Virus record (IMG/VR): IMGVR_UViG_3300020172_000158
Location: 1-24,472 of that record
From: a virus
Length of the DNA stretch: 24,472 nt
Reading direction: 5' to 3' (one strand)
Shown: piece by piece, positions 13,713 to 22,118 of the stretch
Layout: every line of letters starts with the position of its first letter
Position numbering within the stretch: position 1 is the stretch's first letter
Program-made: the position numbers and the translations under genes
The notes under the pieces: generated by a model
Databases searched by the model: none
Told to the model about the DNA's origin: nothing
The model's input: only the letters and a program-made list of their open reading frames with translations

Positions 13713-15408
13713 AGATTGCACCAACGATTTCATCAAATGCAACACCGGTTCCAACTGCAACAAAATTAAGTTGAATGAAGTTAATAGAACGGGCAGGTTT
13801 GATGTAAATATCACCAACAAACTGATTTGAATCAATAACATTTGATGTGTTGTTTGTTGTATCACAGATTACTCTGTAGTCGTAAATACCACGGCGACCT
13901 TTAACCTCACGCAAGAATGGATCTACAAGATTTACAAATGCGGCTCTTGTAAATTCATCATTGAATTCAAATAGTGATCCACGTGCAGCACGAGCAATTG
14001 ATTTCTCAAGAACAATAAACAATCTACGAACATTGATACGATCAAAAGCAGATGACTTACCAGTTTGCAATGTCTTATCACCGTAAAGAATTGTACCTTC
14101 ACCAGCAAATGTAACTACTGGATTAATAGAATTCTTATACAATGTATCTCTTTGTGTTGATGTAGGATTCCATGCTAACTTAACAACATTCTTGATAACA
14201 CCTCTTGAAACACCAGCAGGTGAGAACCAAGGATCACGTTCTGCATCTGTTCTAGCACAGAGACCAGCAATGTCACCATTCAATGGAATCCAACGATATA
14301 CATTGTTGTATTTGTCAAATTGGTATTTGTAACCACTATCAATAAATGCATACGATGATTTTGTGTATGCGGCAACTGTTGCAGTAACACTTGTTAATTC
14401 ACCATTGTAGTTATCAACAACATCATCTTGTTGAGGTGAAGCAAATACGATACAATCTTTACGTGATTCAGCAAGTCCAATTAACTTATTAGGTATTGTT
14501 GTACCTGTTGTTACACCAGCCATTAAGAATGAAACTTCTTCTGCGTCTGCATTGGTAAACAAATCATATGTTGAACTGATGTTTGCAGCAGTTGGAGTAT
14601 CATCAACACCGCCAGCTAATGAAGATGTTAAATTACCAGCAAGATTTCTAAATGTAACTGCACCAGCAATTGAAGTTCCCCAATTGTTATCTGCAGCAGC
14701 AACTAAATTAGAAGCATTAGGATGACCTGTCCACCAAATATATCTTGATTTGGTATTGATTACATCTTTATAGTAGTTACTTGTTCCATCAGGATTTTTA
14801 ATATCAGATGCTTTTGTTGCATAAGAAAATCTTTCTAATACTGTATTTGCAGCAGATGAAAATGCACCATCTTCATCAACAACAACAATATGCAATTCGT
14901 CATTAGCAGAATTTTTATTAGATGCTGCAACAGATGTACCTGGTGCTGAATCAAAGTATCCACTATATGCCCATGTGCTAAAACCATTTGAATCACACAT
15001 TGATACTTTTAGTGAATTACCTAAAGCACCAGCATATTTGGCATGAAAGAATGTTGTAGTATTTGAACTATAATTTGCTTCATAATCGTCATCGTTCAAA
15101 ATCAAATGTGGGGTACTTACACCGCCACCTGCAGCATTTCTAGCAGCAGTACCAACTGAACGAGCAAATTTAAAGTTGGCACCGTATGCTAAGAAGTTAG
15201 CAGCAGTAAAAAATGTTCCGTATGTATTTGCATCTGGTTTACCGAATGTATCCGCAAATTGTGATTCACTGCTAATAAGAACTACGTTATTTGCAGGACC
15301 CCAAACAGATGCACCAGCTAAACCACCAATAGTAGTTGACACAGAAGGAACAACTGTAGTCGTATCTACTTCGGAGACCAGAACTCCTGGTGATAATTGA
15401 AAAGCCAT
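13711..15408 (-). CDS. 18: gp18-like contractile tail sheath protein
   Basis: Sheath subunit that surrounds the tube and contracts during injection. Length 565 (T4 659). The N terminus MAFQLSPGVLVSEVDTTTV and the VSTTIGGLAGASVWGPAN segment are hallmarks of phage sheath proteins. The C-terminal region from RGVIKNVVKLAWNPT through RRLFIVLEKSIARAARGSLFEFND to FIQLNFVAVG is the conserved core. The middle (about residues 110-330) is the more variable outer domain. The ATG has AAAGGAG upstream. Upstream of it lies an array of late-type boxes, consistent with very high late expression. The gene is followed by gp19 with a short gap. Confidence 0.97.
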   Translation of the reverse strand: MAFQLSPGVLVSEVDTTTVVPSVSTTIGGLAGASVWGPANNVVLISSESQFADTFGKPDANTYGTFFTAANFLAYGANFKFARSVGTAARNAAGGGVSTPHLILNDDDYEANYSSNTTTFFHAKYAGALGNSLKVSMCDSNGFSTWAYSGYFDSAPGTSVAASNKNSANDELHIVVVDEDGAFSSAANTVLERFSYATKASDIKNPDGTSNYYKDVINTKSRYIWWTGHPNASNLVAAADNNWGTSIAGAVTFRNLAGNLTSSLAGGVDDTPTAANISSTYDLFTNADAEEVSFLMAGVTTGTTIPNKLIGLAESRKDCIVFASPQQDDVVDNYNGELTSVTATVAAYTKSSYAFIDSGYKYQFDKYNNVYRWIPLNGDIAGLCARTDAERDPWFSPAGVSRGVIKNVVKLAWNPTSTQRDTLYKNSINPVVTFAGEGTILYGDKTLQTGKSSAFDRINVRRLFIVLEKSIARAARGSLFEFNDEFTRAAFVNLVDPFLREVKGRRGIYDYRVICDTTNNTSNVIDSNQFVGDIYIKPARSINFIQLNFVAVGTGVAFDEIVGAI

Positions 15409-15420
15409 GTTATTTTCTCC

Positions 15421-15466
15421 TTTTTATATTCATGGAATTTATAACTCAATTTATAGTATATTTATA
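15421..15466 (-). promoter_or_regulatory. Late promoter cluster for gp18-gp19: one exact box plus three near copies
   Basis: Minus strand TATAAATA at 15466-15459 (exact), TATAAATT at 15455-15448, TATAAATT at 15443-15436 and TATAAAAA at 15428-15421. The first three are 11 and 12 bases apart, close to one helical turn. The first three predicted starts (about 15453, 15442 and 15430) all leave the AAAGGAG site of gp18 intact. The fourth would start inside it and is probably not used. Confidence 0.7.
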
Positions 15467-15469
15467 ATT

Positions 15470-17098
15470 TTAGAATGTTGACGGCATATAACCACGATTC
15501 TTCGCTACAGTCCATATGTCCTCCCCATCAAATATCTTTTCGTCCTCTTTTCCATCATCAAAAATACCTATTGGCATATATTCATCTTCTAAATGCATCT
15601 TACTTTCTTCCATTAATCTACGTCTGATATCAGAATTTGTAGTCTCTCTAAAGAAAGTTTGTGATGTTAACCAAGAAAATAGAACTAATGCCATCACCAA
15701 ATCGTCATGATTACCTTCTTCTGCCTCATATGAATCTCTTACCTTGACAAATGTGTTTAACTCAGATATAATATCAAAATCTTCAATAATTAGTTTCTTT
15801 GTTTCTACCAAAGTCTTTAAGTTTGCACACCCAATCTTCTTAACAGGTGTTGTGGTCTTTATACCAAATGATACCGCTTTCTTGTATCCAGCAGATAAAT
15901 GCTGACCTTTTGTTACATGTTTCTGTATTTTGAATATATTCTCGTATTCTAATTCATAATGTAAAATGTCAACAACTTGTTGACCTACATTATTAGTCTC
16001 TGCCAACAGAAATGCACCATTATATCTTTGTCCTATATTATATATGATAGTAGGAAAGAGTAAAGGTGCAATGTTATTATCTCTATATTTTGCCACTAGT
16101 TTATATGGTATATCTGTTACATCAACAACTGCAACTGTAGAATAGTCTTGACCTACACCCTCTGCACAGTCTACAGTCATCACATAGGTTCTATCTGGTC
16201 TTGGCATTTCATGTATATCTAATCCCTCAATAGAACTTAATGGATCTCTAAATGCTAATTGTCTTAATATAATACCAGGTATTAATGTTGCAGAAGAACC
16301 AATGAATTCAGTTTCAAACTCTTGTTGAAATTGTTCTTCACTAGTATTTCTAATTGTTTCTTCTTTCCACTTTTGATCCCTGCCTGGTACCATTGACCAG
16401 TGAACTTCAAGTGGTATATACGTTGATCGTTTCTCTGTAGAATCTACCCACATCTTATAGAAATGATTTAGACCATAAGGTGTAGATACAATAATTACTT
16501 TTGTTGTTTTACCTGAAGAGATAACGGGATATGTAGATGTAAAGAAATCATTTGCCATATTCTGTGGAACGAAAGCAAACTCATCAAGAAAGATTAAGTT
16601 GTATGTTCCTCCACGAACACCAGAATTTGATGTTGCAAATGCGGCAATCTTAGAACCGTTCTCTAATTCTAAACTTCTTTTATTCCAAACTACAATACCT
16701 TGTTGTAACCAAATAGGTAAATATTCGTATGCATATTGTATCCTACTTAAAATATCTTGTGCAAGATTACCTTTATTGGCGAGAATTGCAACTGAAAAGT
16801 TTTCTTTGAACAATACACACCATAACATATAACCTGCAGATGTTGTAGTTTTACCTACTTGCCGTGGCATCTTACAAATACTAAAACGATTCTTATGAAA
16901 ATTTCTAACCATATCTTCTTGAAATGGCCACATCTCAAAAGGAATAAGACCACGATCCACGTTGACGATTTTTACATACGTCTTAATGAAGTAAACAGGA
17001 TCCTCTATACACTTTGCAATTTCTATTGCTTGTTCTTCAGTGTATGATAACTCAACCCCTGTTGGTTTTAGTTTTGGATTACCTAGATAACCTTGCAT
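15470..17098 (-). CDS. 17: gp17-like terminase large subunit (packaging ATPase and nuclease)
   Basis: Motor that cuts concatemeric DNA and pumps it through the portal. Length 542 (T4 610). ATPase: Walker A PRQVGKT at 78-84 and Walker B LIFLDE at 168-173, followed by the STPYG coupling motif near 205-209. RNase H-like nuclease: Asp310 (MTVDCAEG), Glu367 (LLAETNN) and Asp465 or Asp466 (GNHDDLVMA), the expected acidic triad. The ATG shares one base with the dps stop (TAATG), so translation is probably coupled. Transcribed with gp13-dps from the late promoter at 20834. A consensus sigma-70 promoter on the opposite strand lies inside it at 15744-15772. Confidence 0.97.
   Translation of the reverse strand: MQGYLGNPKLKPTGVELSYTEEQAIEIAKCIEDPVYFIKTYVKIVNVDRGLIPFEMWPFQEDMVRNFHKNRFSICKMPRQVGKTTTSAGYMLWCVLFKENFSVAILANKGNLAQDILSRIQYAYEYLPIWLQQGIVVWNKRSLELENGSKIAAFATSNSGVRGGTYNLIFLDEFAFVPQNMANDFFTSTYPVISSGKTTKVIIVSTPYGLNHFYKMWVDSTEKRSTYIPLEVHWSMVPGRDQKWKEETIRNTSEEQFQQEFETEFIGSSATLIPGIILRQLAFRDPLSSIEGLDIHEMPRPDRTYVMTVDCAEGVGQDYSTVAVVDVTDIPYKLVAKYRDNNIAPLLFPTIIYNIGQRYNGAFLLAETNNVGQQVVDILHYELEYENIFKIQKHVTKGQHLSAGYKKAVSFGIKTTTPVKKIGCANLKTLVETKKLIIEDFDIISELNTFVKVRDSYEAEEGNHDDLVMALVLFSWLTSQTFFRETTNSDIRRRLMEESKMHLEDEYMPIGIFDDGKEDEKIFDGEDIWTVAKNRGYMPSTF
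15744..15772 (+). promoter_or_regulatory. Perfect consensus sigma-70 promoter antisense within gp17
   Basis: Plus strand TTGACA at 15744-15749, 17 bases, TATAAT at 15767-15772, 12 of 12 consensus positions. The predicted start is near 15779, running rightward antisense to the rest of gp17. No plus-strand gene follows. It lies over codons for the stretch DIISELNTFVK of the nuclease domain, so protein constraint and chance must be weighed. A second identical signal at 3555 makes chance less likely. Confidence 0.55.
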
Positions 17099-17532
17099 TA
17101 CTTAATAATACTTCTCAACATCCATGCATGTTTTTGATGTTTACCTAATAAGTCTTGTAAGAAATTAGACACTGCTGGTTCATTTGCTTGATCGGCTGCA
17201 ACAATACCTGCACGAAGATGATAAATGTATCTATCATTATCATTTTTTATTTCTGCCATCATTAATAAAGGCATTGGTATTGTTGTTGCATCTTGTATAT
17301 CTGATAACTCTTGAAATCTTGATAATGAACCTGGTGCATATGAATCTAATCTTCTTAGATGTTCTGCAATATCGTCTGTCTGTATCCAAATAGCATTATA
17401 GAGTTCATCAAGAAAAGAATGATATTGAGGAAAATCTTTACCTTCAATGTTCCAATGATAGTTGTGTGTCTTTAAGTAAAGGCAAAAGTTAGTTGCTAAG
17501 ATTACTTTTAGTTGTTCAATTAGTTGATCCAT
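17098..17532 (-). CDS. dps: Dps-like ferritin (DNA protection during starvation family)
   Basis: A 144-residue four-helix ferritin-like protein. Dps proteins form 12-subunit shells that oxidise Fe(II) with hydrogen peroxide and protect DNA. The five ferroxidase ligands of E. coli Dps (H51, H63, D67, D78, E82) all have counterparts with identical spacing: His26, His38, Asp42, Asp53 and Glu57, within THNYHWNIEGKDF and DDIAEHLRRLD. The enzyme centre therefore looks intact. It lacks the lysine-rich N-terminal DNA-binding tail of E. coli Dps, so any DNA contact would be indirect. It is inserted exactly between the terminase subunits, with TAATG overlaps on both sides. Its ribosome-binding site AGGAG lies within the last codons of gp16. 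A late gene by context; not part of the T4 core. Confidence 0.92.
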   Translation of the reverse strand: MDQLIEQLKVILATNFCLYLKTHNYHWNIEGKDFPQYHSFLDELYNAIWIQTDDIAEHLRRLDSYAPGSLSRFQELSDIQDATTIPMPLLMMAEIKNDNDRYIYHLRAGIVAADQANEPAVSNFLQDLLGKHQKHAWMLRSIIK

Positions 17533-17927
17533 TACTTACTACTCCTAATTAATTTTACCATCTCTGTAGTTGAACCGATGAATACTGCTTTATCTATAAC
17601 GGTTTTTTCTGATGTTGGTTGATTGTTGTTTAATTCTTTTCTTTTCTTTTGTATATCTAATAAATCTTTATTCAAGTCTGCCAATGTTTTAATTAAGTTA
17701 GCAGCAACTTCATATGCTCTTGGATGTTCAGTTTCTTTTGCCACATTTAATAAATTATCAACAGCAACATTACCTTTTTGTAATAGTGAATTGATGTTTG
17801 TTCTGGCAATATTAAAGTCTGTTTCAACATCATTATTGATAGATATAACTACAGGTACTTCTTCTACTATTTTTTCTGTAGGTTCAATTTCAAATATTTC
17901 TGATAAGTTTTTTTCTAAAGTTTTCAT
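17532..17927 (-). CDS. 16: gp16-like terminase small subunit
   Basis: Regulator of packaging that recognises or positions DNA and stimulates the gp17 ATPase. Length 131 (T4 164). Mostly helical: a variable acidic N terminus (about 1-35), then the pattern FNIARTNINSLLQKGNVAVDNLL, VAKETEHPRAYEVAANLIK, and TLADLNKDLLDIQKKRKELN, the central helical hairpin typical of T4-type small terminases. The ATG shares one base with the gp15 stop and the stop shares one with the dps start. In T4 gene 17 follows directly; here dps intervenes. Confidence 0.9.
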   Translation of the reverse strand: MKTLEKNLSEIFEIEPTEKIVEEVPVVISINNDVETDFNIARTNINSLLQKGNVAVDNLLNVAKETEHPRAYEVAANLIKTLADLNKDLLDIQKKRKELNNNQPTSEKTVIDKAVFIGSTTEMVKLIRSSK

Positions 17928-18928
17928 TATAAAGTTTCAGGCCATTCTGTAAAGGTTTCAGTAAACCCATAAAAATCTGTAGCATTTGCTGAAGAAGGAT
18001 CTGGTCGTGTAAGTATTGTAGTCATAAGTTGTGGTTGTAATACAACACTAGAAACGGTATATAATGCACCAGAATCATCACCTTGTATTCTATCATTTGC
18101 TTTTAGCACACCTGATGCATGAGTTACTTGTATTTGACCTGTGCTATTATTACTAAAATACTCTAAATATCCACTCCAATCTCTATTTAATAAACGAATA
18201 ACTTCACCTTGAATAAATTGGTTATGACCATTAGCGTAATCCACATAATAAGTTCCATTTGTTTTAGAATCACTATCAATATAAATATTTGTATTTGCAG
18301 ATTTAATTAACTTAGTATTAGTAACAACTGCAGGAAATATATATGCTTTTGCGGTAAATTGCAATGTCCAAATTACCATACGGGTAGATGAAAAATCTCC
18401 TTCATAATCTATGCTATGATTTACACTATTCAATATAACTGGCATATCATATTTTTTACCCATAGTAGGAATAAAATTTAAAGTAACAGTAAAATCTGGT
18501 GTAAAATATGGTAATATTTGTTCAATAATTTGTGTACCATCTTCTATATTTCTAACATAGATTGAAAGTGAAAAATCAAAATTGTATGGAACTGGAGCAT
18601 ATTGACTATTGAAACTCTTAGTTGTTGTGTTTGTATAGAAACTTTGTTGTAGAGTTGCTTTTTTACGGGTAGAATCATAAGTCATACCTTCCATATCAAA
18701 ACTCATTCTTGGTAAAGAAGTAGAAATGGATTTAGTAAGTGTTGAATCACTTGTTAATCTTGTAATAAATTTTTCTTTTGGACCATATGATAATGGCACT
18801 TTAATTGTTTCATATTCATCTAATTGATCATTACTATATCGTATCAATTTGATATCATTAAATAATGTACCAAAGGCAACAACAATTTTTCTTATTGTTC
18901 TATTATAGAAATGTTGATTGCCTAACAT
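17927..18928 (-). CDS. 15: gp15-like tail completion / sheath terminator protein
   Basis: Hexameric protein that caps the sheath and tube at the head-proximal end and joins the neck. Length 333 (T4 272). The N terminus with HFYNRTIRKIVVAFGTLFNDIKLIRY is typical of T4-type gp15, as are VPLSYGPKEKFITRL and the PRMSFDMEGMTYDSTRK segment. An extra beta-rich stretch near residues 236-295 (QGEVIRLLN to IQGDDSGALYTVSS) accounts for much of the added length and resembles a module in gp14. Start and stop overlap the neighbours by one base (TAATG). Confidence 0.93.
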   Translation of the reverse strand: MLGNQHFYNRTIRKIVVAFGTLFNDIKLIRYSNDQLDEYETIKVPLSYGPKEKFITRLTSDSTLTKSISTSLPRMSFDMEGMTYDSTRKKATLQQSFYTNTTTKSFNSQYAPVPYNFDFSLSIYVRNIEDGTQIIEQILPYFTPDFTVTLNFIPTMGKKYDMPVILNSVNHSIDYEGDFSSTRMVIWTLQFTAKAYIFPAVVTNTKLIKSANTNIYIDSDSKTNGTYYVDYANGHNQFIQGEVIRLLNRDWSGYLEYFSNNSTGQIQVTHASGVLKANDRIQGDDSGALYTVSSVVLQPQLMTTILTRPDPSSANATDFYGFTETFTEWPETL

Positions 18929-19842
18929 TATGCTTCTCCAAATGGATTATGTTCAGTGAAATCAATAATATCATCTGATTCATTTTGTATTAAAGTATTA
19001 TCAGCATTATCTTCAAAGATAGTATTATTAACTTGTGTTGAATCATCTTCATATGATAAGTTGAAACGAGCATTACTTGAAACGCCAATAACATTAGCAG
19101 AATTAGCAAACGTACCTTTTGTCTGTATAACTGTTAATATTATATTTGAAGTGTTTGCACTGCCATTATATGAATATACAACTGCTTGTGCTGTTGCAGT
19201 ATTTAATGTGGCGCCTTGATATACATACTCACCTGAGATATATCCACCTGAACTATTTGCAGAGGTAAGTTTAAGTTGTGTTCTCTTGTATGAATCAAAT
19301 ATTTGTGCATCAACTTCTGGCACACCAGTAGCAATAACTTCTTCTGAAAATACAAATTGTTTCATTTTTAATGCATAAACATAAACATTACCACCACGAC
19401 CACGGCCCAATGTATAAAACATTGCTTGATTATTTTCATGTTCTACAAATGTTATTTCAAAAAAGTTTTGAACTAAAGGTACATAAACTAAATCACCTTC
19501 TCTTGGATGTATTAAACCTTTTACTGTTTTTAAAAATCTTCTACGTGCTACTAATAAAGTAACTTCATCACGTATCTCTAATCCAAATTTAGAAATAAAA
19601 TCACCTTCTCCATCCATACCAGTAACATTTTCAAGATACATTTCTATTGAATATGCAGAAGTATATGTTTTTAATGTATCTTCACCATATAGATGATCAA
19701 TTTCATCTCTAGATGTTCTTGGTAAATACCAAACATCCATACCATTAATTTTCATGGCTTCAATGACTAAATCTTCAACAAGCAATTGCTCACTTGTTAC
19801 TTGACTTACTGGAAAATTATTGAAATAGAAGTTAGTTGCCAT
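18928..19842 (-). CDS. 14: gp14-like neck protein
   Basis: Neck component that connects the portal-gp13 assembly to the tail. Length 304 (T4 256). The N terminus (NFYFNNFPVSQVTSEQLLVEDL, then GMDVWYLPRTSRDEIDHLYGED) and the GDFISKFGLEIRDEVTLLVARRRF segment are characteristic. Residues about 195-265 form a beta-rich insertion (GGYISGEYVYQG to VIGVSSNARFNLSYEDD) similar in pattern to one in gp15. The C terminus is acidic and ends FTEHNPFGEA. Overlaps gp13 and gp15 by one base each; no separate promoter. Confidence 0.93.
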   Translation of the reverse strand: MATNFYFNNFPVSQVTSEQLLVEDLVIEAMKINGMDVWYLPRTSRDEIDHLYGEDTLKTYTSAYSIEMYLENVTGMDGEGDFISKFGLEIRDEVTLLVARRRFLKTVKGLIHPREGDLVYVPLVQNFFEITFVEHENNQAMFYTLGRGRGGNVYVYALKMKQFVFSEEVIATGVPEVDAQIFDSYKRTQLKLTSANSSGGYISGEYVYQGATLNTATAQAVVYSYNGSANTSNIILTVIQTKGTFANSANVIGVSSNARFNLSYEDDSTQVNNTIFEDNADNTLIQNESDDIIDFTEHNPFGEA

Positions 19843-20807
19843 TATCCAATAAACATATCATTTGGTAATACATTGTAAGATTGCATTTCTTCTTCTATTT
19901 TATCAATTTCTACTTGTGCTTCTTGCATAATTCTTGGTCCATCTAATGTAACTCCACCAGGTAATTGTATACCTGCAAATTTACTTAAATTAGAACCCCA
20001 TTGGTATTTAATTTTTGCAGTAGCATATTGTTTTAAAAATCTATCATCGTAAGCTTGTCCAATACCATCTTTAGTAATTGTTGATGCAGTATTGGTAGCA
20101 GTAAATGCTGTTGCAACATTTAAAGAAGTTTCAGAATCAATTGCTACAACTCTTCTTACTTGTCTAGAATTAGTTCCAACAATAAAATTAATTTCATCAC
20201 CAATTATAATATCTCTTAAAAATGTTGTATTTGTTCCTGTAACTGTAGTATTACCATACTCAAAACTTGCAGTACCGTCCATATATTGAGTAGCAGGAAT
20301 TATTTTTCTATAACATTCCATTACCAGATATTCTCCCTCCATCACATCTCTAGACCAATCAATATCTAAAAATAACTTGTTTATATTTCGATTAAATCTA
20401 TATTGAGGCATACCAGAAAACAACATATTTAATGTAGTAATATGTTGCATTGTAATTTCATATGACACATAAGATACTGATGTAAAATCATAAAGGTCAT
20501 GCAATCTTAATTGATAACGCATATCAAACATATTTACGGATGATGTTGAATTATCAAATGGTAATACACTAATAACAGAACTAATTTGATCTGGACAATA
20601 AATCCAACCACGAGCTATATCATCAGCTGAAACTTTATGTTTCATATAGATTTTTTCAGTGCCATCAAAATGATAATCTTGCCAAAATTGTAAAGCATCT
20701 TGCACACGATCTTCAAGTTGATCATCATCCACGTTAATTTCAATAACGGGATGACCCAATCTACGGAGACAATATTCTTTAAATTCTGCTTTTGTAGTTA
20801 TAGCCAT
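19842..20807 (-). CDS. 13: gp13-like neck protein (head completion)
   Basis: Head completion protein that binds the portal once DNA is packaged and receives gp14 and the tail. Length 321 (T4 309). The N terminus (EFKEYCLRRLGHPVIEINVDDDQLEDRVQDALQ pattern, helical) and the C-terminal FLKQYATAKIKYQWGSNLSKFAG segment are typical. Residues about 178-248 (FEYGNTTVTGTNTTF to TASTITKDG) look like a separate small beta domain. First gene of the 13-17 operon, with an exact late promoter 27 bases upstream. The leader carries AGG about ten bases before the ATG, a weak ribosome-binding site. Confidence 0.94.
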   Translation of the reverse strand: MAITTKAEFKEYCLRRLGHPVIEINVDDDQLEDRVQDALQFWQDYHFDGTEKIYMKHKVSADDIARGWIYCPDQISSVISVLPFDNSTSSVNMFDMRYQLRLHDLYDFTSVSYVSYEITMQHITTLNMLFSGMPQYRFNRNINKLFLDIDWSRDVMEGEYLVMECYRKIIPATQYMDGTASFEYGNTTVTGTNTTFLRDIIIGDEINFIVGTNSRQVRRVVAIDSETSLNVATAFTATNTASTITKDGIGQAYDDRFLKQYATAKIKYQWGSNLSKFAGIQLPGGVTLDGPRIMQEAQVEIDKIEEEMQSYNVLPNDMFIG

Positions 20808-20833
20808 ATTTTTTTACCTATAATAGTATTGTC

Positions 20834-20841
20834 TATTTATA
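20834..20841 (-). promoter_or_regulatory. Late promoter TATAAATA for the gp13-gp17 operon
   Basis: Exact box on the minus strand. The predicted start at 20828 gives a leader of about 20 bases. No further exact late box appears until after gp17, so one transcript of roughly 5.3 kb probably carries gp13, 14, 15, 16, dps and 17. Confidence 0.8.
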
Positions 20842-20876
20842 ATATAAGAATATTAATATGGCAAGATTCAACCAAA

Positions 20877-22118
20877 TCAAACATTAATTAGATATTTTTC
20901 ACAATGTTGCGGTTGTCCAGTAACAGATTTCATTCTATCAATTGTTTCTCTGTCAACTAAATCAGGATGTACCCACCAATCTTCAAAACTTGCCCAATCG
21001 TTAGGTGCAATATCTGCGGCAACCAATTCATATCCTTGCGATAACAAATATTTACGTGATTTATCTCTGTATGACCTAGTGATATCTGTATAGTAATCAT
21101 GCTCAAATGTGATAACTGCAAATCTAAATTCATCAAAAGGAATACCTAAAAGTATTTCAAATGTTGTTGAGGGTGGTTCACAATCTAATTGTAGATAATC
21201 AAAATCATTACCCATATTCAGTGAACGTAAAAATGTTCTATAATTAATTTTAGTAGCATCAAGATGATGAACTGGATTACTTCTATGTTCTCTAAATTTA
21301 GCAACTTCATGGTCTAAGATTTCTAATGAATGTCCAGTCCAACCAAATTCTTTTTCTAACAATGCAGTATTACTACCATAATATGGATCAGCAGCACCTA
21401 CTTCAAAATATTTTCCATTTTGTTTTCCATTCAACATTGTAAGAATAAACATATCTTGGTAACATTGTGAATAGTTTTGTTCAATATTTTCACTACCAGT
21501 AAACTTAAATTTTAATGCAGGTTGTTTACTTTTATCATATGGATTAAATGCATCTTCTTTTCTTAATCCAATACGAGTAACACTATATTGAACTGCACGA
21601 CCATGTGCCTCATCTAAATCATTACCGTGATTAATTATAATTTCTTGAAACAAATTTCTACATTCATCTGTTTTGCCACACCACCAAGACGATATTGCTT
21701 TTTGAAATAACAATCCATATGCACCAGGATATTCAACCCATGTTCTTAATGGCGATACTGATTTATCCCATATTGCTATACCAATAGTTGCATAGTTATA
21801 TGATTCAAACCATTGTCTTTGCCACTCCATCAATCTACTTAATAAGAAATATGCTTCTGGTCTTGTAGGTGAATGCCAAATTGCTTGCTGAAGTAAACAC
21901 TTGGTACTAAACTCTCTTCTTCCCTGTTTCATAAAACATAAAGAAACTTTTAACATACATTCATATGCTAAATTTTTATCTTCAGTTTTTTCACAGCATT
22001 TCATATAGAATGAAATGGCAGCTGCATATTGTTCTTTTTTATGATATTCTTGTGCTAATGCAAAACAACTTTCATCGTCACGATATTTAATATAATCTAA
22101 TAATTTTTGCTTATCCAT
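20877..22118 (-). CDS. TPR protein fused to an FkbM-type methyltransferase
   Basis: 413 residues from the chosen start. Residues about 1-190 are helical tandem repeats of tetratricopeptide type (for example CFALAQEYHKKEQYAAAISF, then AYFLLSRLMEWQRQWFESYNYA). Residues about 215-370 are a class I SAM-dependent methyltransferase of the FkbM group: SQCYQD at 217-222, motif I YFEVGAADP at 237-245 with GSNTALLEKEFGWTG after it, FDYLQLDCEPP at 306-316 and FEHD at 338-341. FkbM enzymes usually O-methylate sugars or secondary metabolites. I chose the ATG at 22118, which overlaps the upstream stop by eight bases and has GGAAG nine bases before it. A start ten codons earlier would lie deeper in the upstream gene. 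It follows the beta-propeller gene in one late operon. The substrate is unknown; phage or host surface glycan is an inference. Confidence 0.88.
   Translation of the reverse strand: MDKQKLLDYIKYRDDESCFALAQEYHKKEQYAAAISFYMKCCEKTEDKNLAYECMLKVSLCFMKQGRREFSTKCLLQQAIWHSPTRPEAYFLLSRLMEWQRQWFESYNYATIGIAIWDKSVSPLRTWVEYPGAYGLLFQKAISSWWCGKTDECRNLFQEIIINHGNDLDEAHGRAVQYSVTRIGLRKEDAFNPYDKSKQPALKFKFTGSENIEQNYSQCYQDMFILTMLNGKQNGKYFEVGAADPYYGSNTALLEKEFGWTGHSLEILDHEVAKFREHRSNPVHHLDATKINYRTFLRSLNMGNDFDYLQLDCEPPSTTFEILLGIPFDEFRFAVITFEHDYYTDITRSYRDKSRKYLLSQGYELVAADIAPNDWASFEDWWVHPDLVDRETIDRMKSVTGQPQHCEKYLINV

Noticed and set aside
18280-18287. Exact TATAAATA on the plus strand within gp15
   Set aside because: It points against all genes, has no gene or start nearby, and lies in AT-rich codons. 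The single plus-strand exact hit I noticed is compatible with chance.
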